Below are positions 14,678 through 27,642 of a stretch of DNA of 64,000 bases, one piece after another. The stretch is from Lentzea nigeriaca (GTDB lineage Bacteria > Actinomycetota > Actinomycetes > Mycobacteriales > Pseudonocardiaceae). A program made the translations under genes and the position numbers. Position 1 is the first letter of the stretch, and each line of letters begins with the position of its first letter. The stretch covers positions 1,426,001-1,490,000 of the forward strand of contig NZ_JAFBCX010000001.1 of NCBI RefSeq assembly GCF_016907955.1, in the 5' to 3' direction. Under the pieces are notes generated by a model. The model was not told the origin of the DNA and did not search any database. It saw only the letters and a list, made by a program, of their open reading frames with translations.

Positions 14678-17248
14678 TCAGCCATCCGCCGGAGTACTCG
14701 GTCGGGTACTCATCCACGCCGCGATCTGGCTGCGCGTGCTGAAGCCGAGCTTGGTCAGGATGTGCTGGACGTGGTTCTGCGCGGTGCGTTCGGAGATCAC
14801 GAGCCGGTGGGCGATCTGGCGGTTGGTCAGGCCCTCAGCGACCAGGCACGCGACCTCGTGCTCGCGGCTGCTCAGCTCGGTCGTCGTGAAGGCCGTCATG
14901 CCGAGGTCGCGGATGGCGCGGTCGGCGGCGCGCTGCACGGCGTCGGCGTCCTTGCCCAGCGCGCGCAAGGCGGCGGCGAGGTGCCAGCGGGCGTCGGCCG
15001 CGAACGCCGGGGCGCCCGCCCTCGACGCCTCGTCGACGGCTCTGGCGAGGTCGGCCGCCGCTTCCGCCGGGCGGCCCAGCGCGAGGTACCCGCGACCGAG
15101 CGCCAGCGACACCGGGCCCATGTAGGCGACACCGTTGCCGGCCGCGTGCTCACCGCGGTACGCCTCCAGGTGGGGCAGGACCTGGGTGAGGTCGTCGAGC
15201 AGGCCCAGCCCTGACGTGACGAGCACGGCGTCGACCAGGCCGGGCACCACGAAGAACGCCGGCAGGTCCCACTCCGCGATCGGGCCGGTGCGGCGGTACC
15301 ACTCTGCCGCCTCGTCCCGGAAACCCGCGCGCAGCAACAGGAACGCGCGCGTCACCTTCGACATCAGCTGGAAGCGCGGCGGCGGGGAGTGGAAGTGGCG
15401 GGCCAGCGCCAGACCGTCCTCGGAAACGCCGAGGTGGCACGCCAGCCCGCACTGCAACGCGAAGTACGCGCCGGAGGCCGGTTCGCGTTCGATCACCCGC
15501 ATCCGGTCGTAGGCCCGCCGCCCGACCTCCTGGGCCTCGGCGAACCGGCCCTGCGCCTGGGCGAGGCAGGCCGTCACGACCTCCAGGTGCCAGCGGGGCA
15601 CCTGACCGCCGACGCGCTCGCAGGCCAACGCCAGCGCGGGCAGTTCTTCCTGCGCGGCAGCGAGTTCGCCGCTCTCGATCAACGCGTGGATCCGCCACAG
15701 CGAGCCCCACATCGCCCCGCGTGGGCTGCGGGTGCGGTGGGCCAGGTCGATCATCTCGGTGGCGATCCCGAGCCGTTCCGCGCGGCCAGCCGGACCGGGG
15801 CAGGCCTCCTGCCTCGCGTGCAGGGCCTCGGCGAGCGCGCGGTCGTCGCCACAGCCGCGTGCGAGGTCGAGCGCCTCCCGGCTGAGCTCGTCGAGGCGGT
15901 GCTGTTCGCCGCGGTAGAACGCGAGGTGGCTGCGCTGGGCGAGCAGCCGGGCGCGGGTGGCGGGGCTGACCTCGTGGCGGAGTGCGTTGTCGCACAACGG
16001 GGTCGCCACCGCGTTCACACCGGATCCCGGTGCCGCCTCGAGCACCAGGGCCGCCTCGGCGATCTGCTCCGGTGTCGTGGCGAGCTCGGCGGCCCGCTGG
16101 GCGGCCTGCACGCACCCCGCGAGGTCGCCGGCGAAGTACGCGGCTCTGCCCAAAGCGACCTGGATCTCGCAAGTGTCCTCAATGGACGCCGCCTGGCGGT
16201 AGAGGCGCACGCCTTCTTCGTAGGCCAGGCGCCGGACCGCGTCCTCGGCGGCACGGATCGTCCACACCCGCGCTTCTTCCGTCGCGCCGCAAGCGGTCCA
16301 GTGCCGGGCGACGTCGGCGTAGCGTGTGCTGTCCGTCATCGCCTCGGCGATCCGGCGGTGGATCGTACGGCGCTCGGCCGTGGTCAGCGAGGCCTCGACG
16401 GCGTCACGGGTCAGCGCGTGCACGAACCGGTGCCCGGTGGCGTCGATCAACGTCGTCGCCTCGTCCAGCACGTCGAGAGGCTGACCGGACGCCGCGGCCG
16501 CGAGGTCGACGTCGAAGTCGCGGCCGATCAGCGCGGCGGTCTTGATCAGCTCCCGCGCCGGTGGGCTGAGCCGGTCGAGCCGGGCGGTCACGATGTCGCG
16601 GACGCTGCGGGGCGGCTGGTCCGGCCGCCACGTGCCATCGTCGACAGCGCGGGCGATCTCCGTGACGAACAAGGGATTTCCGCTGGTCAGCGACGTGACC
16701 TCGGCCGCGCGTTCAGGCCCGACGAGCTCTGCCACCTCGTCGGTGGACAGGCCGTGCAGGTCGATGCGGACCGCCGAGCGCATGAGGTCCGCGACGGCGG
16801 GACACGGGTCGCGGAACGTCGCGAAGATCAGCACGGAACGCAGCTGGGTGGCGAGGTGGGCGAGGACCAGCAGGGAGGCTTGATCGGCCCAGTGGACGTC
16901 CTCGACGATGATCACCAGGCCGGCGCGGTCCAGCGCGGCCGCGACCGCGTCGAACACCCGGAACCGGTCCTGCGGCACCTCGGCGTCGTGCGCCAGCACG
17001 AGATCGGGGTCGGAGCCGGTCGCCTTGAGGACCTGCCGCCACGGCCAGAACGCCGGTGCGCCTTCGGTTTCGACGCAATGCCCCCACACGACCTCACGGC
17101 CGAGCGCGAGCGCGTGCCCTGCCAGCTCCTGGGCCAGCCTGGTCTTGCCGATGCCGGGCTCGCCGCCGCACAGCACCAGCCCACCTGTCTCCGCCTCCAG
17201 CCGCGCACGCACCATCGCGAGTTCCCGGCCGCGTCCCACCACCCTCAC
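14678..17248 (-). CDS. Large LuxR-family regulator with N-terminal AAA ATPase (LAL type)
   Basis: 856 residues from GTG 17248. Walker A GGEPGIGKT (28-36) and Walker B in VIIVEDVHWAD (about 110-120) define an STAND/AAA ATPase. A long helical, TPR-like middle (about 300-770) follows. The C-terminal LuxR helix-turn-helix is LSSREHEVACLVAEGLTNRQ and the SERTAQNHVQHILTKLG segment. Members regulate secondary metabolism or sugar use in actinomycetes, with the ATPase acting as a switch and the repeats sensing a ligand. The inducer and targets are unknown. The tRNA-like gene starts 124 bases upstream on the other strand. Confidence 0.92.
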   Translation of the reverse strand: MRVVGRGRELAMVRARLEAETGGLVLCGGEPGIGKTRLAQELAGHALALGREVVWGHCVETEGAPAFWPWRQVLKATGSDPDLVLAHDAEVPQDRFRVFDAVAAALDRAGLVIIVEDVHWADQASLLVLAHLATQLRSVLIFATFRDPCPAVADLMRSAVRIDLHGLSTDEVAELVGPERAAEVTSLTSGNPLFVTEIARAVDDGTWRPDQPPRSVRDIVTARLDRLSPPARELIKTAALIGRDFDVDLAAAASGQPLDVLDEATTLIDATGHRFVHALTRDAVEASLTTAERRTIHRRIAEAMTDSTRYADVARHWTACGATEEARVWTIRAAEDAVRRLAYEEGVRLYRQAASIEDTCEIQVALGRAAYFAGDLAGCVQAAQRAAELATTPEQIAEAALVLEAAPGSGVNAVATPLCDNALRHEVSPATRARLLAQRSHLAFYRGEQHRLDELSREALDLARGCGDDRALAEALHARQEACPGPAGRAERLGIATEMIDLAHRTRSPRGAMWGSLWRIHALIESGELAAAQEELPALALACERVGGQVPRWHLEVVTACLAQAQGRFAEAQEVGRRAYDRMRVIEREPASGAYFALQCGLACHLGVSEDGLALARHFHSPPPRFQLMSKVTRAFLLLRAGFRDEAAEWYRRTGPIAEWDLPAFFVVPGLVDAVLVTSGLGLLDDLTQVLPHLEAYRGEHAAGNGVAYMGPVSLALGRGYLALGRPAEAAADLARAVDEASRAGAPAFAADARWHLAAALRALGKDADAVQRAADRAIRDLGMTAFTTTELSSREHEVACLVAEGLTNRQIAHRLVISERTAQNHVQHILTKLGFSTRSQIAAWMSTRPSTPADG

Positions 17249-17371
17249 GTCAGGGATTATCGCGCCCGAGCCGGAAGGTGTTTCGCGAAAATCGGTTGAG
17301 AGACCTCGTCTCCACCACCATGATATTGGTGTCTGCGCAGCTCAGAGGCGTAGAAAATGCATTTGCACAAT

Positions 17372-17454
17372 GGTGGAGATGGGGCTGTGGAGCCCCGCCC
17401 GTCTGTAAAACGGGAGCCTCGGCAAAGGCGGTTCGACTCCGTCCTCCACCACCA
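17372..17454 (+). tRNA. tRNA-Tyr(GTA)-like gene with an unusual D arm
   Basis: 83 bases including encoded CCA. Acceptor arms GGTGGAG (17372-17378) and CTCCACC (17444-17450) pair fully, A is the discriminator and CCA follows. The anticodon stem CCCGT/ACGGG encloses CTGTAAA, giving anticodon GTA (17405-17407). The T arm GGCGG-TTCGACT-CCGTC is normal, and a 12-base variable region fits a short class II arm. The D arm is odd: GGGG-CTGTGGAG-CCCC, with A instead of T at position 8 and C instead of A at position 14, so the conserved 8-14 tertiary pair cannot form. It may be a functional but divergent tRNA, or a decaying copy. Confidence 0.7.
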
Positions 17455-17536
17455 CCGCGTTGCGCCACCGGGGTGACCCCTGGCAACGACCGCCTTCCTC
17501 CTCGCGACTTACCAAGGGAAGGAAGGGGGAACAACG

Positions 17537-18028
17537 ATGTCGATCGATGTTCAGCAGCCACGGGCCCTCGGCCTGGTGGGCAGCCACGTCCAGATCGCGG
17601 GCACCGCGGGCGGGGCGTTCGAGGCGCAGTTCAACTACCGGATCCACGAGGGGCACGACGAGGTCACCGGCGGGTTCACGGCAGGTGACGGCACCGGCGG
17701 CCACGGCCAGTTCCAGGTCAGCGTGGACGTGTCGGGTGCGTCGTTCGCGCTCGACCGGCTCTTCGTCGAGGTGTTCTGGGTGTCGCCCAAGGACGGCGCC
17801 GAGCTCGACAAGATCATCGTGCCCGTCGTGTACGGGCCGCGGATCGTGCCGGGGTACCGCGTCTACCAGGAGTACACGATCGGACCCGGCGACACCCTGT
17901 GGTCGATCGCCACGCAGTTCTACGGCTCCGGCAACCTCTACACGCGGCTGGTGCGCGCCAACCCGCACGTCATCACGGACCCGAACGTGATCCACCCCGG
18001 CGATGTGATCCGAGTTCCGCAAGCCTGA
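17537..18028 (+). CDS. Gmad2-type immunoglobulin-like domain plus LysM protein
   Basis: 163 residues from ATG 17537 with a strong GGAAGG-rich ribosome-binding site. The N-terminal part (about 12-105) resembles the Gmad2 beta-sandwich found on spore-germination and surface proteins: PRALGLVGSHVQIAGTAGGA, then HEGHDEVTGGFTAGDGTGGH. The C-terminal LysM (about 115-162) reads YTIGPGDTLWSIATQFYGSG and ends VIHPGDVIRVPQA. No signal peptide is visible, so secretion, if any, is non-classical. LysM suggests peptidoglycan or chitin binding. Confidence 0.88.
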   Translation: MSIDVQQPRALGLVGSHVQIAGTAGGAFEAQFNYRIHEGHDEVTGGFTAGDGTGGHGQFQVSVDVSGASFALDRLFVEVFWVSPKDGAELDKIIVPVVYGPRIVPGYRVYQEYTIGPGDTLWSIATQFYGSGNLYTRLVRANPHVITDPNVIHPGDVIRVPQA

Positions 18029-18164
18029 TCGGGCGCCAACAACGCGATCTGGAGCGCCGCCACCGCCGTGCACGGCGTGGCGCCGTCGACGGGCCGGTGT
18101 GCTGATCGCTCTCACCGGACCCGTGGGCACCATGGCGCTCGACGCCATGAGTATGCCGCTTCCG

Positions 18165-18384
18165 CGATGCTCGTCCGAATGATCCTGCGGCCGCTGAACC
18201 AAACGAGAGAACCTCGAACGTCGCTCAAAGGGGACATCGGGGAAGGGCTCGAATTCCTGTGCAGGGAACCCGCGGTCCGGCTCTTCACCGCCTTGGGCCG
18301 GTGGGGGTGGATCAGTGGTGGCTCGCGGTCGTCAGCACCGCGTTGTGGGGCCTGACCTCGCCGATCGTGATCGGCAACGGCTGA
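18165..18384 (+). pseudogene. Remnant of an MFS efflux transporter
   Basis: Two fragments in different frames look like one MFS protein. The first (from 18167) contains SLKGDIGEGLEFLCREPAVR, typical of the central cytoplasmic loop and helix 7 of DHA3-type exporters. The second (18310-18381) reads QWWLAVVSTALWGLTSPIVI and runs into a stop. The frame change and missing sequence between them make it a decayed gene. The rest of the 18029-18668 gap holds only the start region of the carboxylase. Confidence 0.55.
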
Positions 18385-18668
18385 CGGCGCGGCAGCCCGC
18401 ACAGCCGCTTTGGTGATCACGGCGCTACCGCTCGTGTTCGCCCTGGGATCGGGTGGTCGAAGGTGAGGCGGCGGCCGGGTCGTGAGTTGGGACACGGGCT
18501 CAAGTGATCCTGTGCCCGAGGACCTGGTTGCTTGTTGGTTTCATACAAACCACGCTGCTCAACTCGCTTCGATCTAGCGGTTTTCCTACCGGGTAGTAGA
18601 CGAGAGTGTGTACATCGATTGAGCGGCGACTGCCGCTGAGGTTTGTACGTCCGCGAGGAGCCAAGTCG

Positions 18669-24134
<5,466 letters not shown>

Positions 24135-24148
24135 TGCTTGAATGGGAG

Positions 24149-24183
24149 GGCCCGGTCACGGTGTGGCCGGGCCTTTCTCTTCT
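24149..24183 (+). terminator. Rho-independent terminator after the carboxylase
   Basis: GGCCCGG (24149-24155) pairs with CCGGGCC (24167-24173) across an 11-base loop, followed by the T-rich run TTTCTCTTCT. It lies 14 bases after the stop codon. Confidence 0.85.
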
Positions 24184-24196
24184 GGCCGGATGACGG

Positions 24197-24493
24197 TCAG
24201 GCGGCGTCGATCTTGAACGGGTCGTGCTCGCTCAACAGCTTGTCCAGCCGCGCTCTGTCCACCCGGCTCGTGATGTAGGTGTCCTCCTGCCGATCCCTGA
24301 TCACCTTGGCCAGTGTGAACGCCGACGTGACCGTGTAGAGCATCGCGATTCCCAGAAACGCGCGCACCCACCCGTCAACGGGCAGGAACACGACTCCGAT
24401 GCCGACGGCGGTCAGCGAGAGCCCGAACGACAGGACCGCCTGCATGTAGAAGGCAGAGCTCGTCGGGGTGTGCGAGGGCGCGGAAGAAGTCAT
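24197..24493 (-). CDS. YiaA/YiaB-family inner membrane protein
   Basis: 98 residues with two membrane helices (AFYMQAVLSFGLSLTAVGIG and WVRAFLGIAMLYTVTSAF) and a charged cytoplasmic tail, the layout of the YiaA/YiaB domain. The RDRQEDTYITSRVDRARLDK motif after the second helix is typical of actinomycete members. Function unknown. Transcribed towards the carboxylase and away from the nucleotidase. Confidence 0.85.
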   Translation of the reverse strand: MTSSAPSHTPTSSAFYMQAVLSFGLSLTAVGIGVVFLPVDGWVRAFLGIAMLYTVTSAFTLAKVIRDRQEDTYITSRVDRARLDKLLSEHDPFKIDAA

Positions 24494-24537
24494 GATCCCG
24501 AGAGTCCTGGGTCACACCCGCGCTGTCATGAGTACAG

Positions 24538-25410
24538 CTACTCATTCGTGACACCGAACGGGATGTGCACGCACGGCACGGTCTGGATCAGGTGACCGCG
24601 CTGGTCGTCGAAGAAGATGTGCGGCTTGAGCACGTCGAGGATCGGCGCTTTCCGCAGGCCTCCCAGGAAGAACGCGTCGTTCACCGTCAGCCCCCACGCC
24701 TTGAGGCTGTTGATCGCGCGCTCGTGTGCCGGTGCCGAGCGGGCCGTGACCACCGAGACTCGGATGCGGTCCTCGGCCTGGCGCTGGATCCGGTTGATGC
24801 CCGCGAGGAAGTTCCTCAGCGGGCCGGGATCGAGTGGTGTCACCACGTTCGTGGCTTCGTGCTCCTGGAAACGGTCGAGGCCGCCGGTCTGGTAGATCCG
24901 TTCCGCCGCGTCGTCCGCCAGCACGCCGTCGAAGTCGAACGCGATCCGCAACGCCGGATCGTCGTCGTCGATGAAGGACGACGCCAGCACCTGGCCGGCG
25001 GGCATGCCCGCCAGGGTCGCCTTGCGGACGTCGTCCGAGTTGGCGGACAGGAACAGCGACATGTTCAGCGCGGGCATGAACTCGTGCGGCGCGCGGCCCT
25101 CGGTGAAGATCGCGCGGGTGATCGCCAGTCCGTGGTGGGCCGCGGAGCGGAGGATGCGCAGGCCGGTGTCGGGGGAGTTGCGGGACAGGACGATGACCTC
25201 GACCAGTGGCCCCAACGAGTTGAGCTGCAGCAGTCGCCGGATGAACGGGAACGCGACACCGGCGGCGAACGGCTCGTCGAGGTGCGCTTCCTGGTAGGCG
25301 CGGTAGGCCTGCTCGCCCTCGGAGTGGAAGACGGCGTCGGACGCGGAGAGGTCGAACAGCGCGCTCGACGCGATGCCCACGACCAGCAGGTTCTCAAGGC
25401 TGGGAGCCAC
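24538..25410 (-). CDS. Cytosolic 5'-nucleotidase (cN-I type)
   Basis: 290 residues from GTG 25410. It matches the bacterial 5'-nucleotidase family related to eukaryotic cN-I: VVGIASSALFDLSASDAVF at the N-terminus, the HAD-like IAFDFDGVLADD at about 155-166, VVTARSAPAHERA, and the C-terminal KPHIFFDDQRGHL. It should dephosphorylate nucleoside monophosphates in the cytoplasm. It follows the chitinase on the same strand but the strong hairpin between them suggests a separate transcript. Confidence 0.88.
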   Translation of the reverse strand: MAPSLENLLVVGIASSALFDLSASDAVFHSEGEQAYRAYQEAHLDEPFAAGVAFPFIRRLLQLNSLGPLVEVIVLSRNSPDTGLRILRSAAHHGLAITRAIFTEGRAPHEFMPALNMSLFLSANSDDVRKATLAGMPAGQVLASSFIDDDDPALRIAFDFDGVLADDAAERIYQTGGLDRFQEHEATNVVTPLDPGPLRNFLAGINRIQRQAEDRIRVSVVTARSAPAHERAINSLKAWGLTVNDAFFLGGLRKAPILDVLKPHIFFDDQRGHLIQTVPCVHIPFGVTNE

Positions 25411-25423
25411 GGCACCAGATCGT

Positions 25424-25453
25424 ACGGTGATCCCGGCGCACCGGGATCACCGT
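25424..25453 (-). terminator. Hairpin terminator after the ricin-domain chitinase
   Basis: ACGGTGATCCCGG (25424-25436) and CCGGGATCACCGT (25441-25453) form a perfect 13-bp stem with loop CGCA, five bases past the chitinase stop on the minus strand. No U-tract. Confidence 0.85.
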
Positions 25454-25457
25454 CAGG

Positions 25458-26786
25458 TCAGTTGAAGTGCCACTGCTGGTTGGCGGTGCCGGCGCAGTCC
25501 CAGAGCTGGAGCCTGGTGCCGTCCGCCGAGCTGGGGCCGGTGGCGTCGAGGCATCTCCCCGAGGCCGCGTTGCGCAGCCGGCCGTTGGCCTCGGAGGTCC
25601 ACTGCTGGTTCGCCGCACCGGTGCAGTCCCAGAGCTGCGTCACGGCGCCGTTGGCCGTGCCGGACGCGTCCAGGCACTTACCCAGAGCCCGCAGCGTCGT
25701 GCCGCCGCGGGTCCACTGCTGGGCGTTGGTGCCGTTGCACGTCCAGAGCTGCACGGCGGTGCCGTTGGCCGAGTTCGCGCCCGCCACGTCGACGCACTTG
25801 CCGCCGTAGCCGGTGATGGTGCCACCGGGCTGTGGGGTGCCACCGGACGCGGTCTCCCAGATGGCGTTGAGCAGGCTGGTGCTGTTCGTGGTGTCCTGGG
25901 AGAGCTCCCAGTTCATGATGCCGCCCGCGTTCGACAGCGCCCACGTCGTCTTGCGCCGGATCGTCGGCAGGCCGTTGTAGCAGTTGCCGTTGTAGCAGTC
26001 GCGGTTGGCGTTGGCCGGGTCCTGGCGCACGAGGTCGGCGTAGGAGAGGTAGGTCGGGCGGCTGTAGAACGGCACGCCCAGCACGGCCTTGCTCGCGGGC
26101 AGGCCGCGGCTCTTCCAGAAGTTGACGCTGTTGATCGACCAGTCGTAGTTCGCGTGCGGGCTGCCGCCGTCGTAGGCCATGATGTTCAGCCAGTCGACGA
26201 TGCCGAACACCGCGGGCTGAACGCCGTTCGCGGTGCCGCCCTCGGAGACGACCGCCGCGGTGAGCAGCTTGCCGCGGCTGTGCAGCGCGTCGCCGAGCTG
26301 CCGCATCAGCAGCGTGAAGTTGTCGCCCTCGGCACCGGGATCCGGGTACTCCCAGTCGATGTCGACGCCGTCGAGGTCGTACTGGTTGACGACGTTGATC
26401 AGCGAGTTGACGAACGTCGTGCGGCCGTTCGCGCTGGCCGCCAGGAACTCGAAGTTGTCGTCGTTGCCGTTGTTCCAGCCGCCGACCGCGAGCGAGACCT
26501 TGACCCCGTTGGCGTGCGCGCCGCTGACGAGCTGCTGCAGCTTGCCGGGCTCGGGGATGCCCTGCAGCGTGCCGTTCGCGTTCGGCAGCGCGAACGAGTA
26601 GTTGATGTGCGTGAGCTTGTTGTAGGGGATCGAGCCGAAGTTGCCGGACCACGAAGGCTGGTAGCCGACGCTCTTGAAGCCGGGGGGATACGCGGCCTGG
26701 GCGGCAGGCGCGATGACCGTCGTTGTCGCGGCGGCAGCGGCCAGCGCGAGGCTGACGGCGCCGAGGCGGGAGCGGAGTGAACGCAT
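25458..26786 (-). CDS. Secreted GH18 chitinase with C-terminal ricin-B domain
   Basis: 442 residues from ATG 26786. A signal peptide (MRSLRSRLGAVSLALAAAAA, cleavage near AQAA) precedes a GH18 barrel with DGVDIDWE at 139-146, Glu146 being the acid/base. A beta-trefoil ricin-B domain (about 310-442) has three repeats with QLWDC and QQW motifs (GKCVDVAG, GKCLDASG, GRCLDATG) for carbohydrate binding. It degrades chitin outside the cell. A DasR-type box lies 46 bases upstream of the start, so induction by N-acetylglucosamine derivatives is likely. Terminators lie on both sides, so it is a single-gene unit. Confidence 0.94.
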   Translation of the reverse strand: MRSLRSRLGAVSLALAAAAATTTVIAPAAQAAYPPGFKSVGYQPSWSGNFGSIPYNKLTHINYSFALPNANGTLQGIPEPGKLQQLVSGAHANGVKVSLAVGGWNNGNDDNFEFLAASANGRTTFVNSLINVVNQYDLDGVDIDWEYPDPGAEGDNFTLLMRQLGDALHSRGKLLTAAVVSEGGTANGVQPAVFGIVDWLNIMAYDGGSPHANYDWSINSVNFWKSRGLPASKAVLGVPFYSRPTYLSYADLVRQDPANANRDCYNGNCYNGLPTIRRKTTWALSNAGGIMNWELSQDTTNSTSLLNAIWETASGGTPQPGGTITGYGGKCVDVAGANSANGTAVQLWTCNGTNAQQWTRGGTTLRALGKCLDASGTANGAVTQLWDCTGAANQQWTSEANGRLRNAASGRCLDATGPSSADGTRLQLWDCAGTANQQWHFN

Positions 26787-26831
26787 TGCAGGGGTTGCCT
26801 TCCACTTTCGTCGTGCGCCCACCTCGACGTT

Positions 26832-26847
26832 AGTGGTCTAGACGGGT
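26832..26847. promoter_or_regulatory. DasR-responsive element (dre-like) upstream of the chitinase
   Basis: AGTGGTCTAGACGGGT matches the first 12 bases of the Streptomyces dre consensus AGTGGTCTAGACCACT and also the last T. In Streptomyces DasR represses chitinase and N-acetylglucosamine genes through this site. DasR itself is not in the window. Confidence 0.75.
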
Positions 26848-26864
26848 TGTCGGGAAGATCAACT

Positions 26865-26890
26865 GGCGACCGGAACTGGTTCCGGTCGCC
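26865..26890 (-). terminator. Hairpin terminator after the SDR gene
   Basis: GGCGACCGGAA (26865-26875) pairs perfectly with TTCCGGTCGCC (26880-26890) around CTGG, ten bases beyond the SDR stop on the minus strand. Confidence 0.75.
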
Positions 26891-26900
26891 GTTCAGGGAA

Positions 26901-27638
26901 TCAACGCAGGTAGGACGCGCCGTTCACGTCGATGATCGTTCCGGCCGCCCACACGGCTTCCGGCTGTGCGAGCCACGCGACCGCCGCGGCGACCTCCTCG
27001 GGCTCGGCGACGCGGTTGAACGGGCTCTGCGCCCGGATCGCGTCGGCCTCAGGGCTCGCGAGGAAGTCCGCGACCATGTCGGTGCGGACGAAGCCCGGCG
27101 CGACACCGGCGACCGCGATGCCTTGTGGCGCAAGGGACAGCGCGAGCGACTGGGTCATCGCGTGCAACCCGGCCTTGGCCGCCCCGTACGCGGGCGCGTC
27201 GGGCTCACCGCGGTAGGCGCCCCTGGAGCCCACGTTGATGATCCGGCCGCCCTCGGTCATGTGCCGGACCGCGTGCCAGGTGAGGTCGGCGGGACCGAGC
27301 AGGTTGAGCTCGATGGTGCGGCGCCAGGCTTCCTGCCACTCGGCGAAGCTCGTCGTCGCGATCGGGTGGTTGAAGTAGACGCCGGCGTTGTTGACCAGGA
27401 CGTCGAGGCCGCCGAGCTTCGCGACGGTCTCGGCGACGATCTGCTCGGCCTGGTTCGCGCCGAGGTCGCCCTGGACGGTCACGTGCCCCTCGCCGGGCAG
27501 GTTTTGGGCGACCTCAACGGCTTTGGCTTCGTCGTTGCGGAAGTGGACGGCGATCCGGTGGCCGTTGCGCGCGAGGGCGTGGGCGATGGCGGCGCCGATG
27601 CCGCGCGATGCTCCGGTGACGAGGGCGTGTCGGGTCAT
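26901..27638 (-). CDS. SDR-family oxidoreductase (FabG-like)
   Basis: 245 residues, classical short-chain dehydrogenase. TGASRGIGAAI (8-18) binds the nucleotide, NNAG lies at about 88-91, and the catalytic Ser and YGAAK (Tyr-Lys) follow at about 140-160, with PGFVRTDM after them. A basic residue after the glycine motif (HFRND) suggests NADP(H). Reduces a ketone or oxidises an alcohol in the cytoplasm; the substrate is unknown. The membrane kinase gene ends just upstream on the same strand, so they may share a transcript. Confidence 0.9.
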   Translation of the reverse strand: MTRHALVTGASRGIGAAIAHALARNGHRIAVHFRNDEAKAVEVAQNLPGEGHVTVQGDLGANQAEQIVAETVAKLGGLDVLVNNAGVYFNHPIATTSFAEWQEAWRRTIELNLLGPADLTWHAVRHMTEGGRIINVGSRGAYRGEPDAPAYGAAKAGLHAMTQSLALSLAPQGIAVAGVAPGFVRTDMVADFLASPEADAIRAQSPFNRVAEPEEVAAAVAWLAQPEAVWAAGTIIDVNGASYLR

Positions 27639-27642
27639 GGTC

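Noticed and set aside
17372..18600. Integrated element using the tRNA gene as attachment site
   Set aside because: No integrase, no repeated 3' end of the tRNA and no plasmid-type genes follow.
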